This document shows positions 8,444 to 16,135 of a stretch of DNA of 60,026 bases, in pieces. This DNA is from an uncultured Alphaproteobacteria bacterium. GTDB lineage: Bacteria; Pseudomonadota; Alphaproteobacteria; CAAHEQ01; UBA3637. The stretch's first letter is position 1. Every line of letters starts with the position of its first letter. Where the stretch lies: assembly GCA_937935995.1 (NCBI GenBank), contig CALGXF010000039.1, forward strand, positions 1 to 60,026. The letters run 5' to 3'. The position numbers and the translations under genes are program-made. Below the pieces are notes generated by a model. That model made no database searches. It saw only the letters and a program-made list of their open reading frames with translations, and had not been told where the DNA came from.

Positions 8444-9316
8444 ATGCAAGACCAAAATTTAAAATTGATGCTTCGGTTTCAGCGCGATGAGTTGACTGCT
8501 TCTATTATTTATGCGCATTTTGCTAAAAAAATAAAAGATAAGAAAAACAGGACGCTTTTGGAAAAAATCTCAAAAGACGAAGCGCATCATGCTCAAATTT
8601 GGCAAAGATACACTCAGCGAACAGTTCGGCCTTGTTGGATACGGCTTATTTGGTACACGTTTTTGACGTATGTTTTAGGGTACACTTTTGTCGTTAAGGT
8701 ATTGGAAAACGGTGAATATACCGGTGTTCAAGAAATTAAAACCTTGGAAAAAGACGTACCTGAAGTAAACGACATCATTGTTCAGGAAAAAGAGCACGAA
8801 AGACGTTTAATCGAAATGTTAGATGAAGACCGGCTGAATTATGTCGGTGCTATGGTTTTAGGGCTAAATGATGCGTTAGTCGAACTAACCGGTACAATTG
8901 CCGGATTGACATTTGTTTTGATGAATACGACATTGATTGCATTGGCCGGCATTATCACAGGAATTGCAGCTACTTTGTCTATGGCTGCTTCCAATTATTT
9001 AGCCGAACGTGCCGATGGCAATCCCAAAGCTTTAAAAGCCAGCTTTTATACCGGAATTGCTTACTTAATCACGGTTGTGTTGTTGGTTTTACCGTATCTG
9101 TTGGCGCCCGCGCACATGTATTTACAGGCACTGTCTTGTATGATCGGGATCGCGATTTTAACCATCTTTTTGTTCAATTATTACATTGCAACCGTTCGTT
9201 CGGAACGCTTCATGCCACGTTTTATTGAAATGGCTTCCATCAGCTTATCCGTTGCATTGATTTCATTTTTAATCGGTTTATTAGCCAAGTTGTTTTTTAA
9301 TATTGATGTCGGCTAA
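8444..9316 (+). CDS. mbfA: MbfA-like membrane protein: ferritin-like domain fused to VIT1/CCC1 iron transporter
   Basis: The N-terminal 120 residues form a rubrerythrin/ferritin-like helical domain with the iron ligands visible as RDE (residue 15-17), EAHH near 46 and EKEHE near 115. The C-terminal part is a VIT1/CCC1 domain with the signature GLNDALVELTGTIAG and about five membrane helices. In Agrobacterium and Bradyrhizobium, MbfA exports iron and protects against iron and peroxide stress. I place the start at 8444, behind an AAGGAG site seven bases upstream, rather than 8408, because the earlier ATG has no ribosome site and its reading frame runs through that site. Confidence 0.88.
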   Translation: MQDQNLKLMLRFQRDELTASIIYAHFAKKIKDKKNRTLLEKISKDEAHHAQIWQRYTQRTVRPCWIRLIWYTFLTYVLGYTFVVKVLENGEYTGVQEIKTLEKDVPEVNDIIVQEKEHERRLIEMLDEDRLNYVGAMVLGLNDALVELTGTIAGLTFVLMNTTLIALAGIITGIAATLSMAASNYLAERADGNPKALKASFYTGIAYLITVVLLVLPYLLAPAHMYLQALSCMIGIAILTIFLFNYYIATVRSERFMPRFIEMASISLSVALISFLIGLLAKLFFNIDVG

Positions 9317-9319
9317 TCA

Positions 9320-10030
9320 TTATTCTCCGGATAAATCAAACAACAGGAAATTGGTTCTGTCATCCGCACCTTGAATGGTAATTTGCCGGTCTTCATCCCA
9401 AATGCCGAACCCGTCTCCGGCCATCAATAAATTATCATTAACCATAATGGAGCCTTGTGCGACTTGAATCCAAACGGCTCGAGATTTTTTAAGCGTGTAG
9501 GACAGACATCTCGAACAATCCAAGATGCTTTGGTAGAGCCGAACATCTTGGTGCACACGGATGATTTCTTCATTTTCTTCATTCGCTGCCACTAAACACA
9601 ATTGATTATGAGTCTGATTCAGGCCGAACTTCTTTTGTTCGTAAGAGGGCGGTAAATTTCGTTCCTCCGGCATAATCCAAATTTGTAAAAAATGAACCGG
9701 ATTAACTGTTGACGGATTATATTCGCTGTGCGTTATCCCGAAACCGGCTGACATTTTTTGAATTTCTCCCGGTTTGACAACAGATCCGTTTCCCAAACTG
9801 TCCCGATGTTCCAACATGCCGCTCAAAACAATGCTGATAATTTCCATATTATCATGCGGATGCATTCCGAATCCTTGAGACGGTGCAACAATATCATCAT
9901 TAATCACCAGTAAATCACTAAAGCCCCTGAAATCGGGGTTAAAATAATTGCCGAAAGAAAATGTGTGCCGGCTGTTGAGCCAATCTGTCAACGTCTGCCC
10001 GCGATCGTTAGATAATCTTAAGATATACAT
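9320..10030 (-). CDS. Pirin family protein (YhaK/YhhW-like bicupin)
   Basis: A 236-residue double-cupin protein. The pirin metal site is seen as GFGMHPHDNMEI near residue 55 (two His and a Glu), with the later His expected in SGMLEHRDS. A second conserved segment is MSAGFGITHSEYNPS. Some members oxidise quercetin, many have regulatory or unknown roles. The ATG follows an AAGGAGAG site. It converges on mbfA with only three bases between stops. Confidence 0.9.
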   Translation of the reverse strand: MYILRLSNDRGQTLTDWLNSRHTFSFGNYFNPDFRGFSDLLVINDDIVAPSQGFGMHPHDNMEIISIVLSGMLEHRDSLGNGSVVKPGEIQKMSAGFGITHSEYNPSTVNPVHFLQIWIMPEERNLPPSYEQKKFGLNQTHNQLCLVAANEENEEIIRVHQDVRLYQSILDCSRCLSYTLKKSRAVWIQVAQGSIMVNDNLLMAGDGFGIWDEDRQITIQGADDRTNFLLFDLSGE

Positions 10031-10149
10031 TGGTCTCTCCTTTGGGTGATAAATAGGGCGCTTTTTTCATTTTTTAAATAAGACTTTCGTCTATATCCGT
10101 CTTGACAAAAATCGGGATTTCTTTTAGCTTTGTAAAAAAAGGAAGAAAA

Positions 10150-11025
10150 ATGGCACACGTACATAAACATGATGTTAACCCGAAAACGGTGACATATTTA
10201 ACAATCGCTTTTGGAATTAACATGCTTTTGACATTGGTTGAACTGACGGCCGGTATCATCGGAGGCAGTATTGCCTTAATTGGAGACGCTTTGCATAACA
10301 CCAGCGATGCTTTTTCCATTTTGGTTGCAATCATTGCATATAAAATCGGAACGCGTAAAGCAACAAGCCGATTTTCTTGGGGCTTTAAACGTGCGGAAAC
10401 CATCGGCAGCTTTGTTAATTTAATTTTGTTGTTTATTTCAGGGCTGTACTTGCTATACGAAGGGGTTTTTAAAATCATCCGTCCGGAAGAAATTGACGGC
10501 GGATTGATTATCGGCGTTTCCGTTTTGGCTTTAATTATTGACGCTGCAACAGCCAAATTGTCTCATCACGACGCCGGACACAATACAAACATGAAAATGC
10601 TGTTTTTGCATAATTTAGCGGATGCTTTGGGATCTGTAGGGGTCATTGTTTCCGGTTTATGCGTGCTTTTGTTGGGCTGGAATTTCGTTGACGGATTAAT
10701 TGCGGTTATCATTGCCGGATATATGATTGTACAGGCTGTTTTGTCTTTTTCCGGCATTGTGGCCGTTCTGATGGATGCGGCACCGACGGACATTGATTTA
10801 GATACTGTCAAAGAAAGCTTATTGAAAATCAAAGGCGTTGAAGACGTTCACCACATTCATATGTGGCACATTGACGAACATGAAATCGGCTTTGATTGTC
10901 ATGTTGTCGGATGTGATTTAAGCTTGGTTCCTGCCGTTCAACGGATATTAAAAGACGAATTTAATATTGACCACAGCACGATTCAACTGGAAAGAAAAGA
11001 AACCTGTCCGAAGTGCTGTTTATAA
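10150..11025 (+). CDS. Cation diffusion facilitator metal exporter (ZnT/CzcD type)
   Basis: This 291-residue inner-membrane antiporter exports divalent metals such as zinc. Six membrane helices are present. The metal site is visible as ALIGDALHNTSDA in TM2 (HxxxD type) and FLHNLADALGSVG in TM5. The C-terminal cytoplasmic domain contains HHIHMWHIDEHEIGFDCHV and ends CPKCC, both potential metal ligands. A TTG-initiated extension from 10102 is possible, but the ATG at 10150 sits five bases behind AGGAAG and gives the His-rich N-terminus MAHVHKHD. The TTGACA at 10102-10107 is better read as a -35 element. Confidence 0.93.
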   Translation: MAHVHKHDVNPKTVTYLTIAFGINMLLTLVELTAGIIGGSIALIGDALHNTSDAFSILVAIIAYKIGTRKATSRFSWGFKRAETIGSFVNLILLFISGLYLLYEGVFKIIRPEEIDGGLIIGVSVLALIIDAATAKLSHHDAGHNTNMKMLFLHNLADALGSVGVIVSGLCVLLLGWNFVDGLIAVIIAGYMIVQAVLSFSGIVAVLMDAAPTDIDLDTVKESLLKIKGVEDVHHIHMWHIDEHEIGFDCHVVGCDLSLVPAVQRILKDEFNIDHSTIQLERKETCPKCCL

Positions 11026-11571
11026 GGCAAAAACCTGTTTTAAGTGCGCTTTTAAGTCTTTTGAAAAAGCCTGAATATCCGGATGTTTCACCACATCGTG
11101 ACAAGAAAAACTCGGCAACGGTTCCATGCCGATGAATTGCTGTGTTTTGTGCATAGCTACCAAAACATCGTCTACAGAACGCCCATCAAAAAAGCCGTTT
11201 TTGTCTTTAAATGCATCAGCAGGGGAATTCCATGTCGTTGACAACATGTATTTTTTGCCCGTCAGTAAACCGCCACGCCCATATGCGGGAGAACCTTTGT
11301 AAAACAAGCCATACGCATAGACTTCTTCCATGTACCGTTTTAACAGAGCAGGGGCACTGAACCAATAAACCGGCATTTGGAAAATCACGCAGTCTGCCCA
11401 TAAAAATTTTTCTTGTTCTTCTTGAACATGCCACCCGTTTTGTAAAATCGACGTTTTAACGGTGTAAGCAGGGCTTAATGTTTCTTGCATAATTGTTGTT
11501 AAAGTCAGATTTAATCGACCCTCATTATACGGGAATAAATCGTGGCCGTTGATAATTAAAATGTTTTTCAT
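11020..11571 (-). CDS. NAD(P)H-dependent oxidoreductase, MdaB/flavodoxin-fold family
   Basis: A 183-residue flavodoxin-like reductase. The FMN/FAD-binding N-terminus is ILIINGHDLFPYNEGRLN. The core QMPVYWFSAPALLKRYMEEV is typical of MdaB/YheF-type quinone reductases, which reduce quinones or nitro compounds by two electrons. The AAGGAG ribosome site is well placed. Its stop overlaps that of the CDF gene by six bases (TTATAA). Confidence 0.9.
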   Translation of the reverse strand: MKNILIINGHDLFPYNEGRLNLTLTTIMQETLSPAYTVKTSILQNGWHVQEEQEKFLWADCVIFQMPVYWFSAPALLKRYMEEVYAYGLFYKGSPAYGRGGLLTGKKYMLSTTWNSPADAFKDKNGFFDGRSVDDVLVAMHKTQQFIGMEPLPSFSCHDVVKHPDIQAFSKDLKAHLKQVFAL

Positions 11572-11629
11572 GTATTTTCTCCTTTTTTATAAAATAAGTT
11601 CTTATTTTCAAAAAAACAAGCCAATATCA

Positions 11630-11658
11630 TTTACTTTTGATTTTCTTTGTGATAAGAT
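11630..11658 (+). promoter_or_regulatory. Promoter giving a near-leaderless mRNA
   Basis: TTTACT (11630-11635) and TAAGAT (11653-11658) have a 17-base spacer. The ATG of the following gene begins only ten bases past the -10, so the transcript would have about three untranslated bases. No ribosome site is present there, which fits leaderless initiation. Confidence 0.5.
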
Positions 11659-11667
11659 ATTGGACAA

Positions 11668-12960
11668 ATGAGTATACAAATAAAGACATTAAAATCGATT
11701 TCCCTTTTATACAAGTTCCGCGATAATCCGGAGCTTGTTCAAAATCAGCTATACGATTTTCTTCTTTATAACATTTATTCGCCGGCTGTTCTGAAAGAAT
11801 GGAAAGCGCGGACAAAAGAAATCCCGTCTTATTTAAACGCACAGATGCCGAATTTTTTGAAAGCGCTTGCAAACAGCTCCGTGTCTGATGATGCGATGCA
11901 GCAAGGCATTCATCGGTATTGGCTGAATCAAGCCGTTTCCGTATTAAAAGGATACCATTCATGCCCGGTTCCGCTCTCGTCGGATAAAAGAGTTGTTTCT
12001 CAAACGTATTCTTTGTTATCCCTGAAAGGGCGCAGTTGGCTTCACCGTTTTGAAGCCGTTCAAAAGGGGAGTTCGGTGCCTTTAAATACAGGGCATGAAG
12101 CCTTTTATGCTGCCAACAAATTTTTATTAGATTTAGACTTATTCCGTTCTTTGGGATACTTAAAATCATGTTCTTTATTGAATAACGGACTTCAACGCAA
12201 CCTGACGATTTCAATGTCATCGGGATGTTATAACGGGTGTTGCCATTGCGGGTTCGAAGCAAAAGCACGGGTTTCTCACATGCCGTATCCGATTTTATTA
12301 AAGTTGTACTTTCTGTTTGATAAACAAACGTATCCGTCTTATTTGTACGCGGATTCGGATCCGATTTCGTATCAAGACCCGATTATCGGAGCCGATTGCG
12401 GGGATGTTATTCATTATGTGGCTTTAAAAGGGCAGTTTGCACCGGGATTTATTACAAAAGGCCCTTTAACCCCATCAAACCTGACGGCTTTATCTAAAGT
12501 CATGGAACGAACGGGTGTCCAATTTTCATACATTGATTTGCCGGGCGAAGTCAATCCGGATAAAAACAAAAGCCGGATTAAACAAGGGATTGCAGCTTAT
12601 CTGGAAATACCCGAAAGCCGCCGATATCATATGCCGATTGTTCGGCGATACAGTTTTAAGGAACCTGTCGGCGTTGAAGCGACTTTTCCGCAAAGCAAAC
12701 CTTCTTTTAACGGAGCTTGGGTTGATACATGGCAGCGGTTGAATCTGCCGGAAAGCCAAAAGGGCGGTAATGATTTTTCCGACGACGGAATTGTCATTCG
12801 GTCAAACGGAGATATTTGCGGAATTGCTTTAAATCCTCTAACACATAAGTTTGAATGGGAAACGCTTGGCAATATCTTTCAACCGGATTGTCAAAAGTTG
12901 AAAATAACGAACTATCATCACTACATTTGTTTGGGGCGTGAAAGCTGGCAACATGATTAA
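11668..12960 (+). CDS. Orphan radical SAM superfamily protein of unknown function
   Basis: The 430-residue protein carries a radical SAM cluster motif CYNGCCHC (CxxxCxxC) unusually deep in the chain, near residue 190, after a helical N-terminal domain of about 170 residues. The segment SYLYADSDPISYQDP has the form of the SAM-binding region seen in some uncharacterised members. There is no clear SPASM tail: only isolated cysteines occur near the C-terminus (DICGIA, YICLG). There is no neighbouring peptide gene or biosynthetic cluster. Function unknown; the motif placement makes the superfamily call fairly secure. Confidence 0.75.
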   Translation: MSIQIKTLKSISLLYKFRDNPELVQNQLYDFLLYNIYSPAVLKEWKARTKEIPSYLNAQMPNFLKALANSSVSDDAMQQGIHRYWLNQAVSVLKGYHSCPVPLSSDKRVVSQTYSLLSLKGRSWLHRFEAVQKGSSVPLNTGHEAFYAANKFLLDLDLFRSLGYLKSCSLLNNGLQRNLTISMSSGCYNGCCHCGFEAKARVSHMPYPILLKLYFLFDKQTYPSYLYADSDPISYQDPIIGADCGDVIHYVALKGQFAPGFITKGPLTPSNLTALSKVMERTGVQFSYIDLPGEVNPDKNKSRIKQGIAAYLEIPESRRYHMPIVRRYSFKEPVGVEATFPQSKPSFNGAWVDTWQRLNLPESQKGGNDFSDDGIVIRSNGDICGIALNPLTHKFEWETLGNIFQPDCQKLKITNYHHYICLGRESWQHD

Positions 12961-13011
12961 ACTTGCCAAATTCTTTTTTCTGAACTAAATTATAGAAAAA
13001 GGAGAAAAAAC

Positions 13012-13404
13012 ATGAAAAAACAACTCACTTTGCTTATGGCATTTATTTTGGCATTAACAACGGCTTGCGGTAAACCCGATACCTCTTTAAAGGGCAAAGA
13101 ATTTACTTATCAGGAATCGCCGCAAGATGTGACGATTACGCTTGGATTTGATGCGACGGAAAATCGTGTTTACGGTTCGTCCGGCGTTAATCGATACTTT
13201 GGCAGTTATACGCAAAACGGGACAGAACTTCAGTTTGCTCCGTTGGCGTCAACAATGATGGCCGGCCCCCAAAAAGCAATGGAAGCCGAACAAGCGTATC
13301 TTAAAGAAATGAATGATGTTGTTTCTTTTGAACTGAAAGGTCGTCAATTAATTTTAAAAACCAAAACAAATCAAGAATTAATTTTTCATCAGGATAAACC
13401 ATGA
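13012..13404 (+). CDS. META-domain lipoprotein (HslJ-like)
   Basis: A 130-residue lipoprotein with a lipobox LTTAC at residues 15-19, so the mature protein starts at Cys19. The META domain hallmark LASTMMAGPQKAMEAE is near residue 83, preceded by SGVNRYFGSY. META/HslJ proteins are periplasmic and linked to heat shock, novobiocin resistance and motility in different bacteria. AAGGAG precedes the ATG. The stop overlaps the NUDIX start as ATGA, so the two are coupled. Confidence 0.88.
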   Translation: MKKQLTLLMAFILALTTACGKPDTSLKGKEFTYQESPQDVTITLGFDATENRVYGSSGVNRYFGSYTQNGTELQFAPLASTMMAGPQKAMEAEQAYLKEMNDVVSFELKGRQLILKTKTNQELIFHQDKP

Positions 13405-13967
13405 ACACCCTAAAAAATCAATTGCTTCAGTTTCCGGCCTACGATGAACGGGAACAAAAAGACATACATGCTTTCGTCCAGTTTATAGATGCTTTTAAAG
13501 AAAACATTTGGACGCGTGATAACTGCGTCGGCCATATCAGTTCTTCGGCGTGGGTATTGAACAGAAATCATACGCACGTTTTAATGGCGTATCACAATAT
13601 CTATCAAAATTATGCGTGGTTAGGCGGTCATGCCGACGGAGATAAAGATTTGCTGCATGTTGCTATCAAAGAAACCAAAGAAGAAAGCGGTGTTTCGCAT
13701 GTAAAACCGATATTGCCCGCTTTTTTTGACGTGTGTGCCATGTTTGTTGCCCCGCATATAAAACGCGGAGAATTTGTTGCTTCCCACACGCACTATAATG
13801 TGACTTATCTGTTGGAAGCAGATGACCGGGATACCTTGTCGATTGCTCAAGGTGAAAATTCAGACGTTAAATGGGTTTTATTGGACGATGTCCTCGCCGT
13901 TGCCAAAGAGCCGCATATGTTGCCGATTTACAGCCGGTTAATTGAAAAATCCCGAAAATGGGCTTAA
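13401..13967 (+). CDS. NUDIX hydrolase
   Basis: This 188-residue protein has the NUDIX box from GGHADGDKD through KETKEESGV (about residues 75-97). The usual Arg of REUXEE is Lys. The family hydrolyses nucleoside diphosphates linked to another moiety; the substrate here is unknown. It is translationally coupled to the META lipoprotein, and its stop overlaps the convergent DMT transporter stop by the four bases TTAA. Confidence 0.9.
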   Translation: MNTLKNQLLQFPAYDEREQKDIHAFVQFIDAFKENIWTRDNCVGHISSSAWVLNRNHTHVLMAYHNIYQNYAWLGGHADGDKDLLHVAIKETKEESGVSHVKPILPAFFDVCAMFVAPHIKRGEFVASHTHYNVTYLLEADDRDTLSIAQGENSDVKWVLLDDVLAVAKEPHMLPIYSRLIEKSRKWA

Positions 13968-14875
13968 GCGCGTTCAATATCAGGATCTTTGTGATTTTGA
14001 TAGCTGGCATAAAAAATGCCGCCTAAAACCAAAAGGCCGCCCCAAATTTGGGATTCATAAATCTGTTCGTCGAGCAAAAAATAAGCTTCTACCGTACTGA
14101 AAATCGGAATGGTGTAGTACATGAGGCTGGTTTTTAGATTCCCAAGTTTATCTAAAGCCAAATTCCACCACAAATACGCCAAAACAGAATTAAAGATACC
14201 CAAATAAATAAAGATACCGGCTTCTTCCCACGAAAAATGAGTAATCGGCTGTTCTATGGTTGCACCGATAAAAAACGGCACCAGCATGAGTGTTCCGATA
14301 AACGCCGTCGTGCTTAACAGCGTAAAAGGAGATATTTCTTTGGGACGATAATGTTGCAAAGCGCCGTATGTTCCAAATGTCAATGCATTTAAAATCATCC
14401 AAAAATCTCCCACAACGAAGTGAAATCCGGATAAATGCGTTAAAGATCCGTGTGAAATGACAATTAAAACACCTGACAAAGCAACGGCAAATCCGATGAT
14501 TTGTTTTTTAGAAACAGGAATATTGAACAAAATTTTTGAAATGATAACCAAAAAAATCGGCCCGGTTGTCGCAATTAAAGACATATCAATCGCTGTGGTC
14601 GTATGCCCAGCCTGATAAACGAAATTGTTCATAAAAGCGATTCCAAAAGACAATAAAAGCACTAATTTCCAATGTTGCAAAAGGATTTTTCTGGCTTGCC
14701 AAACGGCTTTATACATAAACGGTAAAATGCACAGACTGGCGACAATCCAGCGACCGAAAGAAATCTGAATCGGAGAAAGTGTATCAGCCATGTATTTGGA
14801 AATAATCACATTAAAACTCCACATAAAGATGGCTGCAAATCCCAAAAGATAGCCGTAACTTTTATTGCCTGACAT
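13964..14875 (-). CDS. DMT superfamily (EamA) transporter
   Basis: A 303-residue inner-membrane protein with ten predicted helices in two EamA repeats (first around FAAIFMWSFNVIISKYMA, second around GDFWMILNALTFGTYGAL). These proteins export amino acids, purines or other metabolites. A TTG start at 14896 is possible on paper, but that codon overlaps the AAGGAGAG ribosome site that serves the ATG at 14875 (MSGNKSY), so I use the latter. Substrate not predictable. Confidence 0.9.
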   Translation of the reverse strand: MSGNKSYGYLLGFAAIFMWSFNVIISKYMADTLSPIQISFGRWIVASLCILPFMYKAVWQARKILLQHWKLVLLLSFGIAFMNNFVYQAGHTTTAIDMSLIATTGPIFLVIISKILFNIPVSKKQIIGFAVALSGVLIVISHGSLTHLSGFHFVVGDFWMILNALTFGTYGALQHYRPKEISPFTLLSTTAFIGTLMLVPFFIGATIEQPITHFSWEEAGIFIYLGIFNSVLAYLWWNLALDKLGNLKTSLMYYTIPIFSTVEAYFLLDEQIYESQIWGGLLVLGGIFYASYQNHKDPDIERA

Positions 14876-15012
14876 TGATTTTCTCTCCTTTTTCAAGAAT
14901 ATAAGGCGTTAAGTACCGTTTTTCAATTTAGACTTAAAGAAATAATCATCGCGTATGTAAAAGGGCTTTACAGACGTTTTCTTTTTGGTTAAAAACAAAA
15001 GAGGAGGTCCAA

Positions 15013-15603
15013 ATGAAAAAATTACTTTTAACAAGCTTAATTATCCTGTGTGCAGGCAGTGCGTTGGCACAAACGGCCGGACCGCTGCCGGAAGCTCATA
15101 AAACAAACGGAATGCCGCTGATGCAGGCGTTAAATGAACGCCAAACAACGCGGACTTTTTCCGATAAAACCATAGATGAAACAACACTTGCCGACATTTT
15201 ATGGGCGGCCGTCGGCGTTAATAAAGACGGTAATAAACGGACTATTCCGACGGCTTTAAACCGCCAAAACATTTCCGTTTATGTTTTATCGGCAGATGGT
15301 ACTTTTTGGTATGATGCCCCGAATCATGCACTTGTCAAGGTAACGGATGCTGATTTGCGTCCAAATAAAGATGCGCCGATAACGCTTGCTTATGCGGCTG
15401 ATAAGCGTTTATTGGATAAAGATATTTATTCGGCTATGCATGTCGGGTCAGCCTATCAAAATGTAGGCCTTTATGCCGCATCGGCCGGGCTTGCCAACGT
15501 CGTTCGCGGATCGTTTGATAAAGACGCTTTGGAAAAAGGGTTAAATCTATCAGATTCTGTCAGTATCTTGGTTACACAGGCTGTCGGTTATCCGGCGAAC
15601 TGA
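15013..15603 (+). CDS. Exported nitroreductase family protein
   Basis: The 196-residue protein begins with a Sec signal peptide (KKLLLTSLIILCAG, cleavage probably after ALA at 19-21). The mature part is a nitroreductase-type flavin fold: ERQTTRTFSDK (FMN contact) and AMHVGSAYQNVGLYAASAGL (the dimer helix). Most nitroreductases are cytoplasmic, so a periplasmic one is unusual; similar exported SagB-like proteins occur in Bacteroidetes and gut Proteobacteria. GGAGG precedes the ATG. It ends immediately beside the convergent msrA stop. Confidence 0.85.
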   Translation: MKKLLLTSLIILCAGSALAQTAGPLPEAHKTNGMPLMQALNERQTTRTFSDKTIDETTLADILWAAVGVNKDGNKRTIPTALNRQNISVYVLSADGTFWYDAPNHALVKVTDADLRPNKDAPITLAYAADKRLLDKDIYSAMHVGSAYQNVGLYAASAGLANVVRGSFDKDALEKGLNLSDSVSILVTQAVGYPAN

Positions 15604-16089
15604 TTACTTAAACAGGCAGGAGAAACAACTTTTCCTGCCTTTCTTTTCCAAATATTTTTGATGATATTCCTCCGCCGGATAAAAATCCGTTACCGGAACG
15701 ACTTCTGTTACAATCGGCCGGCCGAAAATGTGTTTGTTGTCTAATTCTTTGATTTTATTCAACGCTTGATTTTTTTGGCTGTCATTAAAATAAAAAATAG
15801 CCGACCGATATTGTGTTCCGATATCCGGCCCTTGTTGATTTAAAGTCGTCGGATTGTGGTTGTCAAAAAAGACATCCAATAAATGATTGTACGTGACAAC
15901 ACTTGAATCATACTTGACTTGTACCGCTTCCGCATGACCGGTCGTATCGGTGCAAACCTGTTCATAAGTCGGATGCGCAACCGTTCCGCCGATATACCCG
16001 ACTTGCGTTTCTATGACACCTGGAACAACATCAAAGGCGGCTTGAACACCCCAAAAACAGCCTGCGGCAAAAATAGCATATTCTATCAT
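15604..16089 (-). CDS. msrA: Peptide methionine sulfoxide reductase A
   Basis: MsrA repairs methionine-S-sulfoxide in proteins. The catalytic site AAGCFWGVQAAF is at residues 8-19, followed by VGYIGGTVAHPTYEQV and GHAEAVQVKYD, both diagnostic. The usual Glu after GCFWGV is Gln here, as in many homologues. Resolving cysteines may be the C-terminal CFSCLFK pair. At 161 residues it is normal for the short form. GGGAG precedes the start. Confidence 0.95.
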   Translation of the reverse strand: MIEYAIFAAGCFWGVQAAFDVVPGVIETQVGYIGGTVAHPTYEQVCTDTTGHAEAVQVKYDSSVVTYNHLLDVFFDNHNPTTLNQQGPDIGTQYRSAIFYFNDSQKNQALNKIKELDNKHIFGRPIVTEVVPVTDFYPAEEYHQKYLEKKGRKSCFSCLFK

Positions 16090-16135
16090 GGCTTTCTCCC
16101 TTTTTCAGGAGAGATAGGCCGTTATGAACGCCGTG

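Noticed and set aside
10074..10556. 160-codon open frame antisense to the CDF exporter
   Set aside because: Shadow of the exporter's reading frame; its hydrophobic stretches mirror those of the real gene.
11627..12268. 213-codon open frame antisense to the orphan radical SAM gene
   Set aside because: It lies entirely opposite a gene with a clear cluster motif, has no family resemblance, and no ribosome site.
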